From: CAYLJV01 sp964510375
Lineage (GTDB): Archaea > Hadarchaeota > Hadarchaeia > Hadarchaeales > JAGGTB01
Assembly (NCBI GenBank): GCA_964510375.1
Contig: CAZEBR010000024.1
Coordinates: forward strand, 1 to 26,980
DNA length: 26,980 nt
Direction: 5' to 3'
A program made the position numbers and the translations under genes. Of this stretch, positions 20,652 to 26,980 are shown piece after piece; the first letter of the stretch is position 1, and each line of letters begins with the position of its first letter. The notes beneath the pieces were generated by a model. The model did no database searches, was not told where the DNA came from, and worked only from the letters and a program-made list of their open reading frames with translations.

Positions 20652-21416
20652 ATGATAGACTCACACTGCCATTTGGAATTTGATGACTTTGACGGCGATA
20701 GGGAAGAGGTAGTCAGAAAATCTAAGGACAGGTTGGAGGCTGTCGTGGATTCTTGTGCGAGAATAAACAAATCCGGGGAGGTACTTGATCTCCATCGGGA
20801 GCACCCCGAATTCGTTTTCGCGACGTTTGGTCTTCACCCGAAGGGCGCCGTGGAAGCATCGGACGACGAAATCGAGAATTATAAGAGCTTTATCAGGGAT
20901 GAGAGGGAGGAGATCGTGGGTATTGGCGAGGTGGGTCTGGATTATTTCCACGTCAAAGGGTCGGATGAGAGAAACAGGAGCGCCGAGGTCTTTTCGGATA
21001 TGGTGAAGTTTTCGGATGAGTTGGGCTTACCCGTGGTAGTCCATTCACGCAACTCGACCCAGGATGCTCTGGATATCTTAAAGGATAAGGAGGAGGGGGA
21101 CGTGATAATCCACTGCTTTTCTGGTGATGGAAAGGACCTCGAAGAGGCTTTGGACAGGGATTACTACCTCTCTTTTGGGGGAATGGTATTCCGATCGAGA
21201 AAAAAGTACGAGGAGCTTTTGAAAGAGACGCCTTTGGAGAACTTGCTTCTGGAAACGGATGCCCCATTCTTGGCCAAGAGGAAGGGTGAGAGGTCCGAGC
21301 CCTGGTTCATTGAGGAAGTCGCGGAGAGGATTTCCGAAATAATGGATCTGGATTTCGAGGAAGTATGGGGGAGTGCCGGTCGGAACGCCAAGGAAGCGTA
21401 CGACCTGCCGATCTAA
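20652..21416 (+). CDS. TatD-family metal-dependent hydrolase/deoxyribonuclease
   Basis: TIM-barrel metallohydrolase; TatD proteins are 3'-5' DNases/exonucleases implicated in DNA repair and quality control. All metal-site residues can be seen: His5 and His7 (DSHCHLE), Glu93 (IGEVGLDYF), His131 (VVVHSRN), His154 (IIHCFSGDG) and Asp203 (LLETDAPFL). The 254-residue length is typical. ATG 20652 has no ribosome binding site, so the message may be leaderless, with an inverted repeat just upstream. It is transcribed in the same direction as the parA unit, but a hairpin lies between them. Confidence 0.92.
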   Translation: MIDSHCHLEFDDFDGDREEVVRKSKDRLEAVVDSCARINKSGEVLDLHREHPEFVFATFGLHPKGAVEASDDEIENYKSFIRDEREEIVGIGEVGLDYFHVKGSDERNRSAEVFSDMVKFSDELGLPVVVHSRNSTQDALDILKDKEEGDVIIHCFSGDGKDLEEALDRDYYLSFGGMVFRSRKKYEELLKETPLENLLLETDAPFLAKRKGERSEPWFIEEVAERISEIMDLDFEEVWGSAGRNAKEAYDLPI

Positions 21417-21446
21417 TGATTGGTATAGTTTACCGAAAAGACTCCT

Positions 21447-22604
21447 CTACTCCAGTAGGGTATTTTTCATTATTACGGAGAGGGATATCAGGGCGATATA
21501 AAGGAGGATGGGGATTGACATCGCTATAGCTATGGGGAAATGCTCCATCGTTAATCCCATTATTGGCGGAAATATTGAGATTCCGAGCGAAGCCGAGCTC
21601 AAGGCCAAGGCGTTGACCGGCCCGCTGTATCCGGGGAAGTGGTCGACTCCCAGTGCCAAAGCCGTCGGGAAGACCCCCGAGACGAAGAATCCCGTCCCGA
21701 AGAAGAACACAAGCATCAACCATCCGCCCGAAAAGATCAAAGCTAGGGAATAGGTAGCGGCAGCCGGAATGGTGATCATGAGGAGGAGTTTCAGGTATCC
21801 GATTCTTCCGATTAGTTTACTGTAAGTGTATCTCCCGAGAATATAGGATGAAAGGTATATCGATAGTGAAATACTGGCGAATGATTTCGTGAAAAATTGA
21901 TCCGAGTAGCGGGACAACCAGGTAAATATTCCCCCCTCCATGCCGCCGTTGAGAAGGAAAATTAGTATTATTCCGATGATAAGTGGTTTCCCGAGCAGTT
22001 CCCTGAGTTTGTCCCAGGTTAAGCTTCTTTCTTTCTCGATGTCACGAGGGACCTTGATCCAGGCCACAAGAATAAAAATTAGTACATATCCTATGGCCGG
22101 TACAATGTAGGCTAGCCTCCAGTTTCCCAGTATCAGAACCACGGCTACGAGAAGTGGTCCCGACACCGCTCCCAGAGCCCAGAAAAGCTCCTGAAGATTG
22201 AATACTCTACCCCTGTCCTCCGAGTGCAGGTGGCTTATTATCGGCCGGCCCAAACCCTGAAAAGATCCGTTAAAAAAACCCCGGCCTATCAGCATCACTA
22301 AAAGAAATGAGAAGGTGGGAACAAGCCCGGCTAGGAAAGTGAAGAGGGCGGAAAGTCCACTCCCAATTAGTAGTAACTTTTTGAAGTCGACTTTTCCGGC
22401 TCTCATTCCTACGAGTAAAACACCGGCCATCAGGCTGAGAGACCCCGCTGGCGCGACAAGTCCCACGAGACTATCCGGCGTGAAGAATACACTCTTAAAG
22501 GTTGGAACAAGTGCCCCCCTGATTTGGACGGTCATCCCAGCCAGTAGGATGAATGTGAATACAGCAGCGGTCCATAGCTTTCGGTTTATGTTGCGTTCCG
22601 ACAT
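21447..22604 (-). CDS. Major facilitator superfamily (MFS) transporter
   Basis: Twelve-TM secondary transporter of about 385 residues. The N-half has RNINRKLWTAAVFTFILLAG, GLVAPAGSLSLMAGVLLVG and MLIGRGFFNGSFQGLGRP (the loop 2-3/TM5 glycine-rich signature); a central charged loop, KVPRDIEKERSLTWDKLREL, separates the halves. Substrate is unknown; an efflux or sugar-type MFS is possible. The open frame extends to a TTG at 22742, adding 46 basic residues, but that codon overlaps a TATA box at 22732-22739, so transcription should start inside. ATG 22604 with GAGGA upstream is the first good start. It converges with the TatD gene. Confidence 0.88.
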   Translation of the reverse strand: MSERNINRKLWTAAVFTFILLAGMTVQIRGALVPTFKSVFFTPDSLVGLVAPAGSLSLMAGVLLVGMRAGKVDFKKLLLIGSGLSALFTFLAGLVPTFSFLLVMLIGRGFFNGSFQGLGRPIISHLHSEDRGRVFNLQELFWALGAVSGPLLVAVVLILGNWRLAYIVPAIGYVLIFILVAWIKVPRDIEKERSLTWDKLRELLGKPLIIGIILIFLLNGGMEGGIFTWLSRYSDQFFTKSFASISLSIYLSSYILGRYTYSKLIGRIGYLKLLLMITIPAAATYSLALIFSGGWLMLVFFFGTGFFVSGVFPTALALGVDHFPGYSGPVNALALSSASLGISIFPPIMGLTMEHFPIAIAMSIPILLYIALISLSVIMKNTLLE

Positions 22605-22731
22605 TGACTTAGTCCTCAAAGAAGTAAGTTCCTTGATACGCTTTTTGGTTGGCCTTGTAAGTCTTTTTGTCGATTTTTTTACGCTTTTTTGCCCGTGTAC
22701 GGAGGTGTTGTCCGTTCTTGACGATCCCAAG

Positions 22732-22739
22732 CTTATAAA
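22732..22739 (-). promoter_or_regulatory. TATA box for the MFS gene
   Basis: On the minus strand this reads TTTATAAG, a near-consensus archaeal TATA box. Transcription would begin around 22710, leaving a leader of about 100 bases before ATG 22604. Confidence 0.5.
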
Positions 22740-22997
22740 CAAGGTTCATTTTCCTGCCTTTATGGGGTAAATACTAAGGGTTTTATTAAGAAGAATAAAT
22801 CTGCCAAAATGATGTTTGGGGGGGATCAGGCTTGAATCTTGGATTCGTTGATGTTATTAAGGTTAGCTCACACGGGAAAATGGATTTGGAAAAAGTAGAT
22901 ATGAGGAGTCTAGAGGTCTAAAACATGTCATTTGAAACTGGGCTCTACAAGAGATTCCTAGCCGACGCCTGTGAAACCACGGGGGGAGTGATAGCTG

Positions 22998-23837
22998 ATG
23001 AGAATTGACGAATTACAGATTTTTAACTTTCTGAGCGAGGATTGGGATACAGCGGTTATTTTGGACGCTTGTCGGTATGACACGTTTAGCTCCATGGAGG
23101 ACGACTTGAGGTGCAATGGCAAGTTGGAAAAGAAGAGAGGAGCTTCCTGCACGACCCATTGGATACGATCCGTTTTCGAGGGTGAATACTCCGATACGAT
23201 ATACGTCAGCGGGAACCCTTGGGTGAATTCCCTTACGGGATGGGACGGATTCGATCCGAGGGGGAAATTCAAGAAGATAGTCGACGTGTGGGACTGGGGA
23301 TGGGACGATGAGAGGGGCACAGTTCCACCCAAGGAGGTTACGGAGGCCGCGCTCCAAGTGAGAAAAAATTATCCCGACGAAAGGATGATCGTGCACTACT
23401 TGCAACCGCATTATCCCTATCTCTCGATAAAAGTTCCGAGGGATGTAAGCATGTATTTTGATGGGGTTGACGGTAGGGGGAAAGACTCGGATTCGGTTCT
23501 TTCACACTTTTGCGAATCATTTAATCAAAATTTGAAAATTTTGATGGGTAAGTCAAGGTATTGGAGAATGCGTAATTTTTTCGGCTTGAAACCCGGTCAC
23601 GTGGAAGAATATCTCTGGAGGACCTACTCCCCCCAGCAGTTGAGAGAATTATACGAGGATAATCTTCGGCGGGTTATAGAAGAGGTAAACCGCCTCTTGG
23701 AAGAGTTGGAGGGTCGTTTCGTCGTCACTTCCGACCACGGCGAAGCGCTGGGCGAGGACGGAGAATTCTTCCACCCGTTGGGCACAGAAAGTCCGGCGGT
23801 GAGGGACATTCCGTATTGGGTGGCGGAGGCCACCTGA
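22998..23837 (+). CDS. Alkaline-phosphatase/sulfatase-superfamily protein
   Basis: A 279-residue protein resembling archaeal sulfatase-like hydrolases. The metal-binding start is WDTAVILDACRYDTFSS (Asp23, Cys25, Asp28, Thr29), and the C-terminal metal motif is VVTSDHGEALGEDGEFFHP. DERMIVHYLQPHYPYL in the middle matches the superfamily core. It probably acts on a surface glycan, or phospho- or sulfo-ester, but the group transferred is unknown. The usual downstream extensions of true sulfatases are missing, so it is a compact version. ATG 22998 follows GGGGGGAGTGAT, a good ribosome binding site. Two very short open frames upstream (22832-22921 and 22925-23008) are unassigned. Confidence 0.78.
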   Translation: MRIDELQIFNFLSEDWDTAVILDACRYDTFSSMEDDLRCNGKLEKKRGASCTTHWIRSVFEGEYSDTIYVSGNPWVNSLTGWDGFDPRGKFKKIVDVWDWGWDDERGTVPPKEVTEAALQVRKNYPDERMIVHYLQPHYPYLSIKVPRDVSMYFDGVDGRGKDSDSVLSHFCESFNQNLKILMGKSRYWRMRNFFGLKPGHVEEYLWRTYSPQQLRELYEDNLRRVIEEVNRLLEELEGRFVVTSDHGEALGEDGEFFHPLGTESPAVRDIPYWVAEAT

Positions 23838-23889
23838 ACGGACGGAAGGCTAATTTGAAATTCGAATCTATACATAGAGGTTTAAGACA

Positions 23890-24864
23890 ATGGAGCCCGA
23901 ATCCCGTGAGGAAAAAATTGCCGATATCATGACTGAAGTGGCGAACAAGTTGCTGGCGGACGGCCCCCTGACTCTGGAGTCGATGGTAGCTCCCTACGAG
24001 GAGGGCGAGATGGGGCCGTTTTTGATAGCTTTCAGCAGGCTGGAGGCGGACGGGATGGTAGTCAAAGACACGGACGGTAAGTGGAGGTGGAACGGGCCGG
24101 CACTCGCGGAGAAGGACTTCGAAATTTCGGCTCCCTTGAAGGTGAGGCTCTACCGGGAGACGGATGTGAAAAATTNNNNNNNNNNCGACTATTTGAAGCG
24201 GATGGATTTTGTCGGGGAAGTATCCGTTGTAGAGAATTTTGGTGGGGCATGGACCGAAGACATTTCCGAGAAACTGGAGGGGTGTCGAGTCCGAGACATC
24301 ACGAAGCCAAGCTATGAATCCGATACCGAAGATTTGCCCTCCGAATGGGAAAGTCTCGACGATGAGGGCATGACGGGAGTCCTGTACGACGGGACGTGTC
24401 TGAGGAGCGCATACCTAGACTTGATTCCCGAGGAGGAGCGGGACGAGGATTTCCTTCACCTGATTTTCACGGACCGCTTTTTCGGGACCTGGAAGCCGGC
24501 CACCCAGAGGTACCACGCAAGAATTAGCGTGTACGGTTTTCCGTCGGTCGTTTCGACGACAGGGATAGTCGATGCGCCCGCCAGGCCGAGGGGAATGTAT
24601 AAAATCGAGAGGGAGGGGGACGGCTTGAAGATAACCAGGAGAGAGAACGAGAAATTTTTGGGAGATTACTCCGATTACGACGACGAGCGTCTGACCGAGA
24701 TAATGAAGGGCTATGCCCTACAGGCTCTATCATATCATCTTTCCTCGTGGCCCTTCTGCGAGAACAACGAGTGCAGGCTTTACAATCCTCACGCCCAGAC
24801 CAATCTGCTCAGGGCTCAGCTTTTCGAGTCGGAGTTCTGTGACGAGCACCGGGAAATTTTTTGA
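23890..24864 (+). CDS. Unrecognised winged-helix protein with C-terminal Cys cluster, interrupted by assembly gap
   Basis: About 324 residues, including four unknown at the N run. The N-terminal 75 or so residues look like a winged helix (ADGPLTLESMVAPYEEGEMG and FLIAFSRLEADGMVVKDTDG, with a KWRW wing). The middle has DFLHLIFTDRFFGTWKPAT and RISVYGFPSVVSTTGIVDAP, and the C-terminus has EIMKGYALQALSYHL followed by PFCENNECRLYNPHAQTN and EFCDEHREIF, a possible zinc site. I have a faint memory of similar archaeal proteins annotated as putative metallopeptidases (DUF6775-like), but no HExxH is visible. Both sides of the gap stay in one frame if the gap truly measures ten bases. GAGG precedes ATG 23890 by eight bases. 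Confidence 0.65.
   Translation: MEPESREEKIADIMTEVANKLLADGPLTLESMVAPYEEGEMGPFLIAFSRLEADGMVVKDTDGKWRWNGPALAEKDFEISAPLKVRLYRETDVKNXXXXDYLKRMDFVGEVSVVENFGGAWTEDISEKLEGCRVRDITKPSYESDTEDLPSEWESLDDEGMTGVLYDGTCLRSAYLDLIPEEERDEDFLHLIFTDRFFGTWKPATQRYHARISVYGFPSVVSTTGIVDAPARPRGMYKIEREGDGLKITRRENEKFLGDYSDYDDERLTEIMKGYALQALSYHLSSWPFCENNECRLYNPHAQTNLLRAQLFESEFCDEHREIF
24176..24185. other. Assembly gap (10 N)
   Basis: Ten undetermined bases inside the gene at 23890. A round length of ten is usually a scaffolding placeholder, so the true distance, and four or more residues, are unknown. Confidence 0.98.
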
Positions 24865-24899
24865 TTTGATCTTCCCGGCAACGATTGATTAAAACGAGA

Positions 24900-25040
24900 T
24901 CATAAAGTCGAGAAGATGATCATTATGCTGTTCAGTATGAGGAGGAGGGCTATCAGCAGGATCAGGACTTCGGACATGGGATCGTGTTTTCCCGCTTGAT
25001 TTTTTTCCTCGGGACTCTCCGATTCTTCGTCGTCCGTCAA
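24900..25040 (-). CDS. 46-residue single-TM membrane protein
   Basis: Found on the minus strand: TTG 25040 preceded by GGAGG, then MTDDEESESPEEKNQAGKHD (acidic, presumably extracytoplasmic or cytosolic tail), and a hydrophobic helix EVLILLIALLLILNSIMIIF ending STL and TGA. Such tiny anchors are easily overlooked; the charged start, clean TM segment and ribosome binding site support a gene. It is the last of three minus-strand genes after the YbjQ protein, about 105 bases from the previous one. Function is unknown. Confidence 0.6.
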   Translation of the reverse strand: MTDDEESESPEEKNQAGKHDPMSEVLILLIALLLILNSIMIIFSTL

Positions 25041-25145
25041 GACTTTGTCCTCCAGTTAGGGATTAATCTTCAAAGGACAAAAGTTTGTTTCCCGACGGGC
25101 GAGGATTTGGGTAAAAAAGTTCGGGCAAAATTTTGGAGCGGCTTG

Positions 25146-25289
25146 TTATTCCCCTCTGAATTCTATCCTGTCTCCCAGTTCGAGCCCGTGCTCGGGACAT
25201 ACCCAGGCAACCCTTTCGCCCGTTTCGACCTTCTTCGTGATTCTTTTCTGAATCGCTTCCCAGAATGGATCACCTCCTACATTAGGCAT
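25146..25289 (-). CDS. Small protein of unknown function (47 residues, start uncertain)
   Basis: MPNVGGDPFWEAIQKRITKK continues VETGERVAWVCPEHGLELGD and RIEFRGE. It has a CPEH pair but no second CxxC. The frame stays open upstream to 25403, and TTG 25304 is another possible start. Notably, the codons for VGGD and the following Pro contain AGGAGGTGATCC, a full Shine-Dalgarno sequence, with no usable start in frame just after it. The gene follows the YbjQ gene in the same direction and may be co-transcribed. It is not recognised. Confidence 0.45.
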   Translation of the reverse strand: MPNVGGDPFWEAIQKRITKKVETGERVAWVCPEHGLELGDRIEFRGE

Positions 25290-25363
25290 TATCTTAAGGT
25301 CCAAAGCTATTGAAGTTTCATCCTCGGTTTGGAGGGTGTGCCCCTCTTGCGGTCTCGAAACCG

Positions 25364-25798
25364 TTACTCCAGCTTTACGGCGGTGCCCGTGGCGTTTATC
25401 CACAGCATTCCTTCCGACATTTCCTCGTAGTCGAAGCTAACCCCGACGACGGCATCGGCTTCCAATTTTTCCGCGCCTTCTTCGAGGTCCTTGAGCGCTT
25501 CTCTCCTGCCTTCTCTGATGGTTTCTTCGTACTGTCCGGATCTCCCGCCGATTATGTTTCTGATTCCCGCGGTGAAGTCCTTCACGATGTCCGCTCCCAT
25601 CATGGCCTCTCCGGAGACGACTCCAAGGTACTTCTTGATCTTGCTTCCCTCTACCGAGTTGGTCGTCGTGATGGTCATTTCGATCGAGATATCGGAATCT
25701 ACCTCTTTGGTTCCGCTATCCTCTATTTTTGCGCCGCATTTTGGGCAGAATTTTGCGCCCTCTTTGATTTCGTCCCCACAGCTTGGACAATAAGTCAT
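25364..25798 (-). CDS. YbjQ/DUF74-family protein with N-terminal zinc ribbon
   Basis: The N-terminus is a zinc ribbon, CPSC (Cys4/Cys7) and CPKC (Cys18/Cys21). Residues from about 38 onward form the heavy-metal-binding/YbjQ fold: MTITTTNSVEGSKIKKYLGV, VSGEAMMGADIVKDFTAGIR, IIGGRSGQYEETIREGRREA and ADAVVGVSFDYEEM, ending in WINATGTAVKL. YbjQ proteins assemble into pentameric rings; their function is unsettled. ATG 25798 has no ribosome binding site, so translation may be leaderless. The zinc-ribbon fusion is common in archaeal members. Two tiny genes follow in the same direction. Confidence 0.88.
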   Translation of the reverse strand: MTYCPSCGDEIKEGAKFCPKCGAKIEDSGTKEVDSDISIEMTITTTNSVEGSKIKKYLGVVSGEAMMGADIVKDFTAGIRNIIGGRSGQYEETIREGRREALKDLEEGAEKLEADAVVGVSFDYEEMSEGMLWINATGTAVKLE

Positions 25799-25924
25799 AT
25801 TTTTTACCGGTGTAAGTTAGGCGACCGGGATATTAAGATTAATCCATCTATCATTTATTATCGGTCGAAATAATCGGAATTGAGAATATATCTTGATAAT
25901 CAGCATTTGTTATCAGAGAGAATA

Positions 25925-25940
25925 ATTGCAGTTTCGCAAT
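25925..25940. repeat. Small inverted repeat in the YbjQ-YggU divergent region
   Basis: ATTGC-agtttc-GCAAT is a perfect 5-bp inverted repeat in the 200-base gap between the divergent YbjQ and YggU genes. Nothing else stands out in that gap except general A/T richness. Confidence 0.3.
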
Positions 25941-25999
25941 CAAACTCACAAGCTCGATTAAGTATTTGAGGCTCGATTGCAACGAAACACTCTGGTAGG

Positions 26000-26290
26000 A
26001 TGAGCGAAGATTACTTGGAAGATAGGGAGGATGGGGTCCTGCTGAGCGTTAAGGTTAACCCCGGGTCCTCCGAGTTTGAGGTGAAGGGAATCAACGAGTG
26101 GAGGGGAAACGTCAGGATATCCGTACCCGCGCCCGCCAGGGATGGAAGGGCCAACGAGGAGCTCTTGAACGGGCTCGAGTCCGTTCTCGGATGCGAGGCC
26201 GAGATAGTTTCCGGGCGGAGATCGCGTGAAAAGAAGATATTGATAGTGGGTTCGTCCATTTCCGAAATTTCCGACAAGCTCGGCCTGTGA
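26000..26290 (+). CDS. UPF0235/DUF167 (YggU-family) protein
   Basis: Small conserved protein of 96 residues. LLSVKVNPGSSEFEVKGI, VRISVPAPARDGRANEELLN and AEIVSGRRSREKKILIVG are the three segments that define the family; the APARDGRAN core is the most diagnostic. The cellular role of YggU proteins is unknown. ATG 26000 follows a close GGTAGG. The gene lies divergent from YbjQ and 104 bases before the acetyltransferase. Confidence 0.92.
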   Translation: MSEDYLEDREDGVLLSVKVNPGSSEFEVKGINEWRGNVRISVPAPARDGRANEELLNGLESVLGCEAEIVSGRRSREKKILIVGSSISEISDKLGL

Positions 26291-26356
26291 CTTTTGGCGA
26301 ACATTTTCTCCGATGGAATCTAAACTGGCCGATCTGCCCGATTCGTAGACCTAAAA

Positions 26357-26365
26357 TTTTAAATA
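26357..26365 (+). promoter_or_regulatory. TATA box for the GNAT gene
   Basis: TTTTAAATA is centred about 34 bases before ATG 26395, implying a start of transcription only a few bases upstream of the ATG and a near-leaderless mRNA. This also argues against an upstream start at 26287. Confidence 0.5.
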
Positions 26366-26394
26366 GGGTTTTTCGAAATCCTTCGAAGGTTCCA

Positions 26395-26709
26395 ATGAAA
26401 ATAGAAAGGAAAAGGAAGGAGAATAGATCGGAATACCTGGTATGGAACGATTCGAGAAGCCAGATTATCGCCGGGGCGACTCTGAAGGAAGCGGACGACC
26501 CGGTACGGCTTGAAAGGATCGACGTGAAGAGAAACCTTCGGGACAACGGAATAGGGACCAAGCTTTTGAAGAGGATTCTGTCCGATTTTGATGATTCGGA
26601 AATTGTGGCCGAGGTTTTCAGCGCTCGCGTGGACTGGTACAGGCGCCACGGGTTCGAGCCGGAGGAAGAGCAGGATCAGCTTACCAAGCTTCGGAGGGCT
26701 CCGCAGTAG
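26395..26709 (+). CDS. GNAT-family N-acetyltransferase
   Basis: A 104-residue minimal GNAT fold that should transfer an acetyl group from acetyl-CoA to an amine. Motif A, the pyrophosphate-binding loop, is VKRNLRDNGIGTKLLKRIL; motif B is AEVFSARVDWYRRHGFEPEE, a strong family signature (F/Y-RRHGF). The N-terminus, MKIERKRKENRSEYLVWNDS, supplies the first strands. The open frame extends upstream to 26287, but the TATA box at 26357-26365 supports ATG 26395. The substrate is unknown. It is the last confident gene of the window. Confidence 0.86.
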   Translation: MKIERKRKENRSEYLVWNDSRSQIIAGATLKEADDPVRLERIDVKRNLRDNGIGTKLLKRILSDFDDSEIVAEVFSARVDWYRRHGFEPEEEQDQLTKLRRAPQ

Positions 26710-26849
26710 TTTCCGCCTCGGTAATCGAGAAATCCGATTTTTCGAGTTTACGTTTCTGACCCGTACCTTTTCCTTTTGGATGGATGAGAAACGATTTTTC
26801 TGACCCTAGAGTATCTAGAAATATATTTGCCCGATCCTCAGATGAGAGT

Positions 26850-26867
26850 GGCATTAATTGCCTTTTT
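26850..26867 (+). terminator. Short hairpin with T run
   Basis: GGCA-TTAAT-TGCC (26850-26862) is followed directly by TTTTT (26863-26867). The stem is only four base pairs, so it is a weak candidate terminator between the GNAT gene and the promoter at the window end. Nothing else convincing lies between 26710 and 26890. Confidence 0.3.
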
Positions 26868-26890
26868 CACGCTCAGAGGCAGATTGAACG

Positions 26891-26898
26891 TATATATA
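26891..26898 (+). promoter_or_regulatory. Strong TATA box near the window end
   Basis: TATATATA stands in otherwise mixed sequence and would place a transcript start near 26920, with no coding start before the window ends. The transcript would begin just before GAGGGGAGGG and the large hairpin at 26938-26967. Confidence 0.45.
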
Positions 26899-26937
26899 GA
26901 AGTCTTCAGAAAGCGACGTTCAGTAAGAGGGGAGGGA

Positions 26938-26967
26938 AGCTGAACGGTCGGGGGAGACCGTTCAGCT
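26938..26967 (+). ncRNA. Perfect 12-bp hairpin, candidate structured RNA start or leader
   Basis: AGCTGAACGGTC (26938-26949) and GACCGTTCAGCT (26956-26967) are perfect reverse complements around a six-base GGGGGA loop. The element lies about 20 bases downstream of the start expected from the TATA box at 26891. No T run follows, so it is not a simple terminator. It may open a stable RNA or an mRNA leader whose body lies beyond the window; I cannot assign a family. Confidence 0.4.
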
Positions 26968-26980
26968 CGGGTTTAGGGTG

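Noticed and set aside
22605..22742. 46-residue basic N-terminal extension of the MFS transporter
   Set aside because: Its TTG start overlaps a TATA box, and ATG 22604 directly before the first TM segment has a ribosome binding site.
26287..26394. Upstream extension of the GNAT gene
   Set aside because: A TATA box lies inside the extension, and GNAT homologues do not need these residues; ATG 26395 is the better start.
26842..26943. 33-codon frame from ATG 26842 (MRVALIAFFTLRGRLNVYIE)
   Set aside because: It crosses the TATA box and ends in the hairpin, has no ribosome binding site and no recognisable features.
1..26980. CRISPR array
   Set aside because: No regularly spaced repeats of 24-40 bases with spacers were seen, and no cas genes.

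Overview
The window is archaeal. The first 4.4 kb is the conserved archaeal information-processing operon: Rrp41, Rrp42, eL43, Rpo12, Pcc1, prefoldin beta, a DHH phosphoesterase and Taw1. An O-phosphoseryl-tRNA synthetase (SepRS) follows, which points to a euryarchaeon with the indirect tRNA-dependent cysteine pathway (methanogens, Archaeoglobus and several uncultured lineages). Most proteins are rich in Asp and Glu, and a trehalose synthase (TreT) and an acetate-type transporter are present. This suits a halophilic or brine euryarchaeon. An uncultured group such as MSBL1 is my guess; the sequence does not prove it. A run of 10 N at 24176-24185 shows a scaffolded draft, probably from a single cell or metagenome.

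Layout: 1-4410 is the core operon on the + strand. 4468-5397 holds a membrane-bound winged-helix protein converging on a flavodoxin. 5536-7741 is a translin homologue overlapping sepS. 7757-8301 (minus) is a HIT protein preceded by a 39-residue zinc-ribbon protein. 8460-9023 is a SatP/YaaH acetate transporter, followed by a hairpin terminator. 9125-11342 is an accessory island: tRNA-Thr(UGU), a truncated tyrosine integrase, an AT-rich stretch with perfect palindromes, one orphan gene with a DUF6308-like core and a Cys/His tail, and a GC-rich tRNA-like scar repeating part of the tRNA-Thr 3' end. 11538-11771 holds the C-terminal relic of a queuosine-precursor transporter. 11824-17232 carries a flavin disulfide reductase, two copies of a tiny C2H2 zinc-finger gene flanking a Gfo/Idh/MocA dehydrogenase, a SpoIIM-like membrane protein, and treT. 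17378-19145 has a small double-CxxC protein (minus) and an arsenite module: acr3, broken by two adjacent in-frame stops, and an ArsR regulator. 19395-21416 is a ParA ATPase with a small acidic partner, then a TatD hydrolase. 21447-26709 has an MFS exporter, an alkaline-phosphatase/sulfatase-fold protein, an unrecognised winged-helix protein crossing the N gap, a minus-strand YbjQ cluster with two tiny genes, a YggU protein and a GNAT acetyltransferase. The window ends in a strong TATA box followed by a perfect 12-bp hairpin, probably the start of another transcript.

Theme: a stable housekeeping half (RNA decay, translation, tRNA modification, Cys-tRNA formation) next to a decaying accessory half with att-like scars, gene relics, duplications and nonsense mutations. 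TTG starts are unusually common, and very small zinc-binding proteins recur. Several genes lie below normal ORF length cut-offs and were found by reading the sequence directly.
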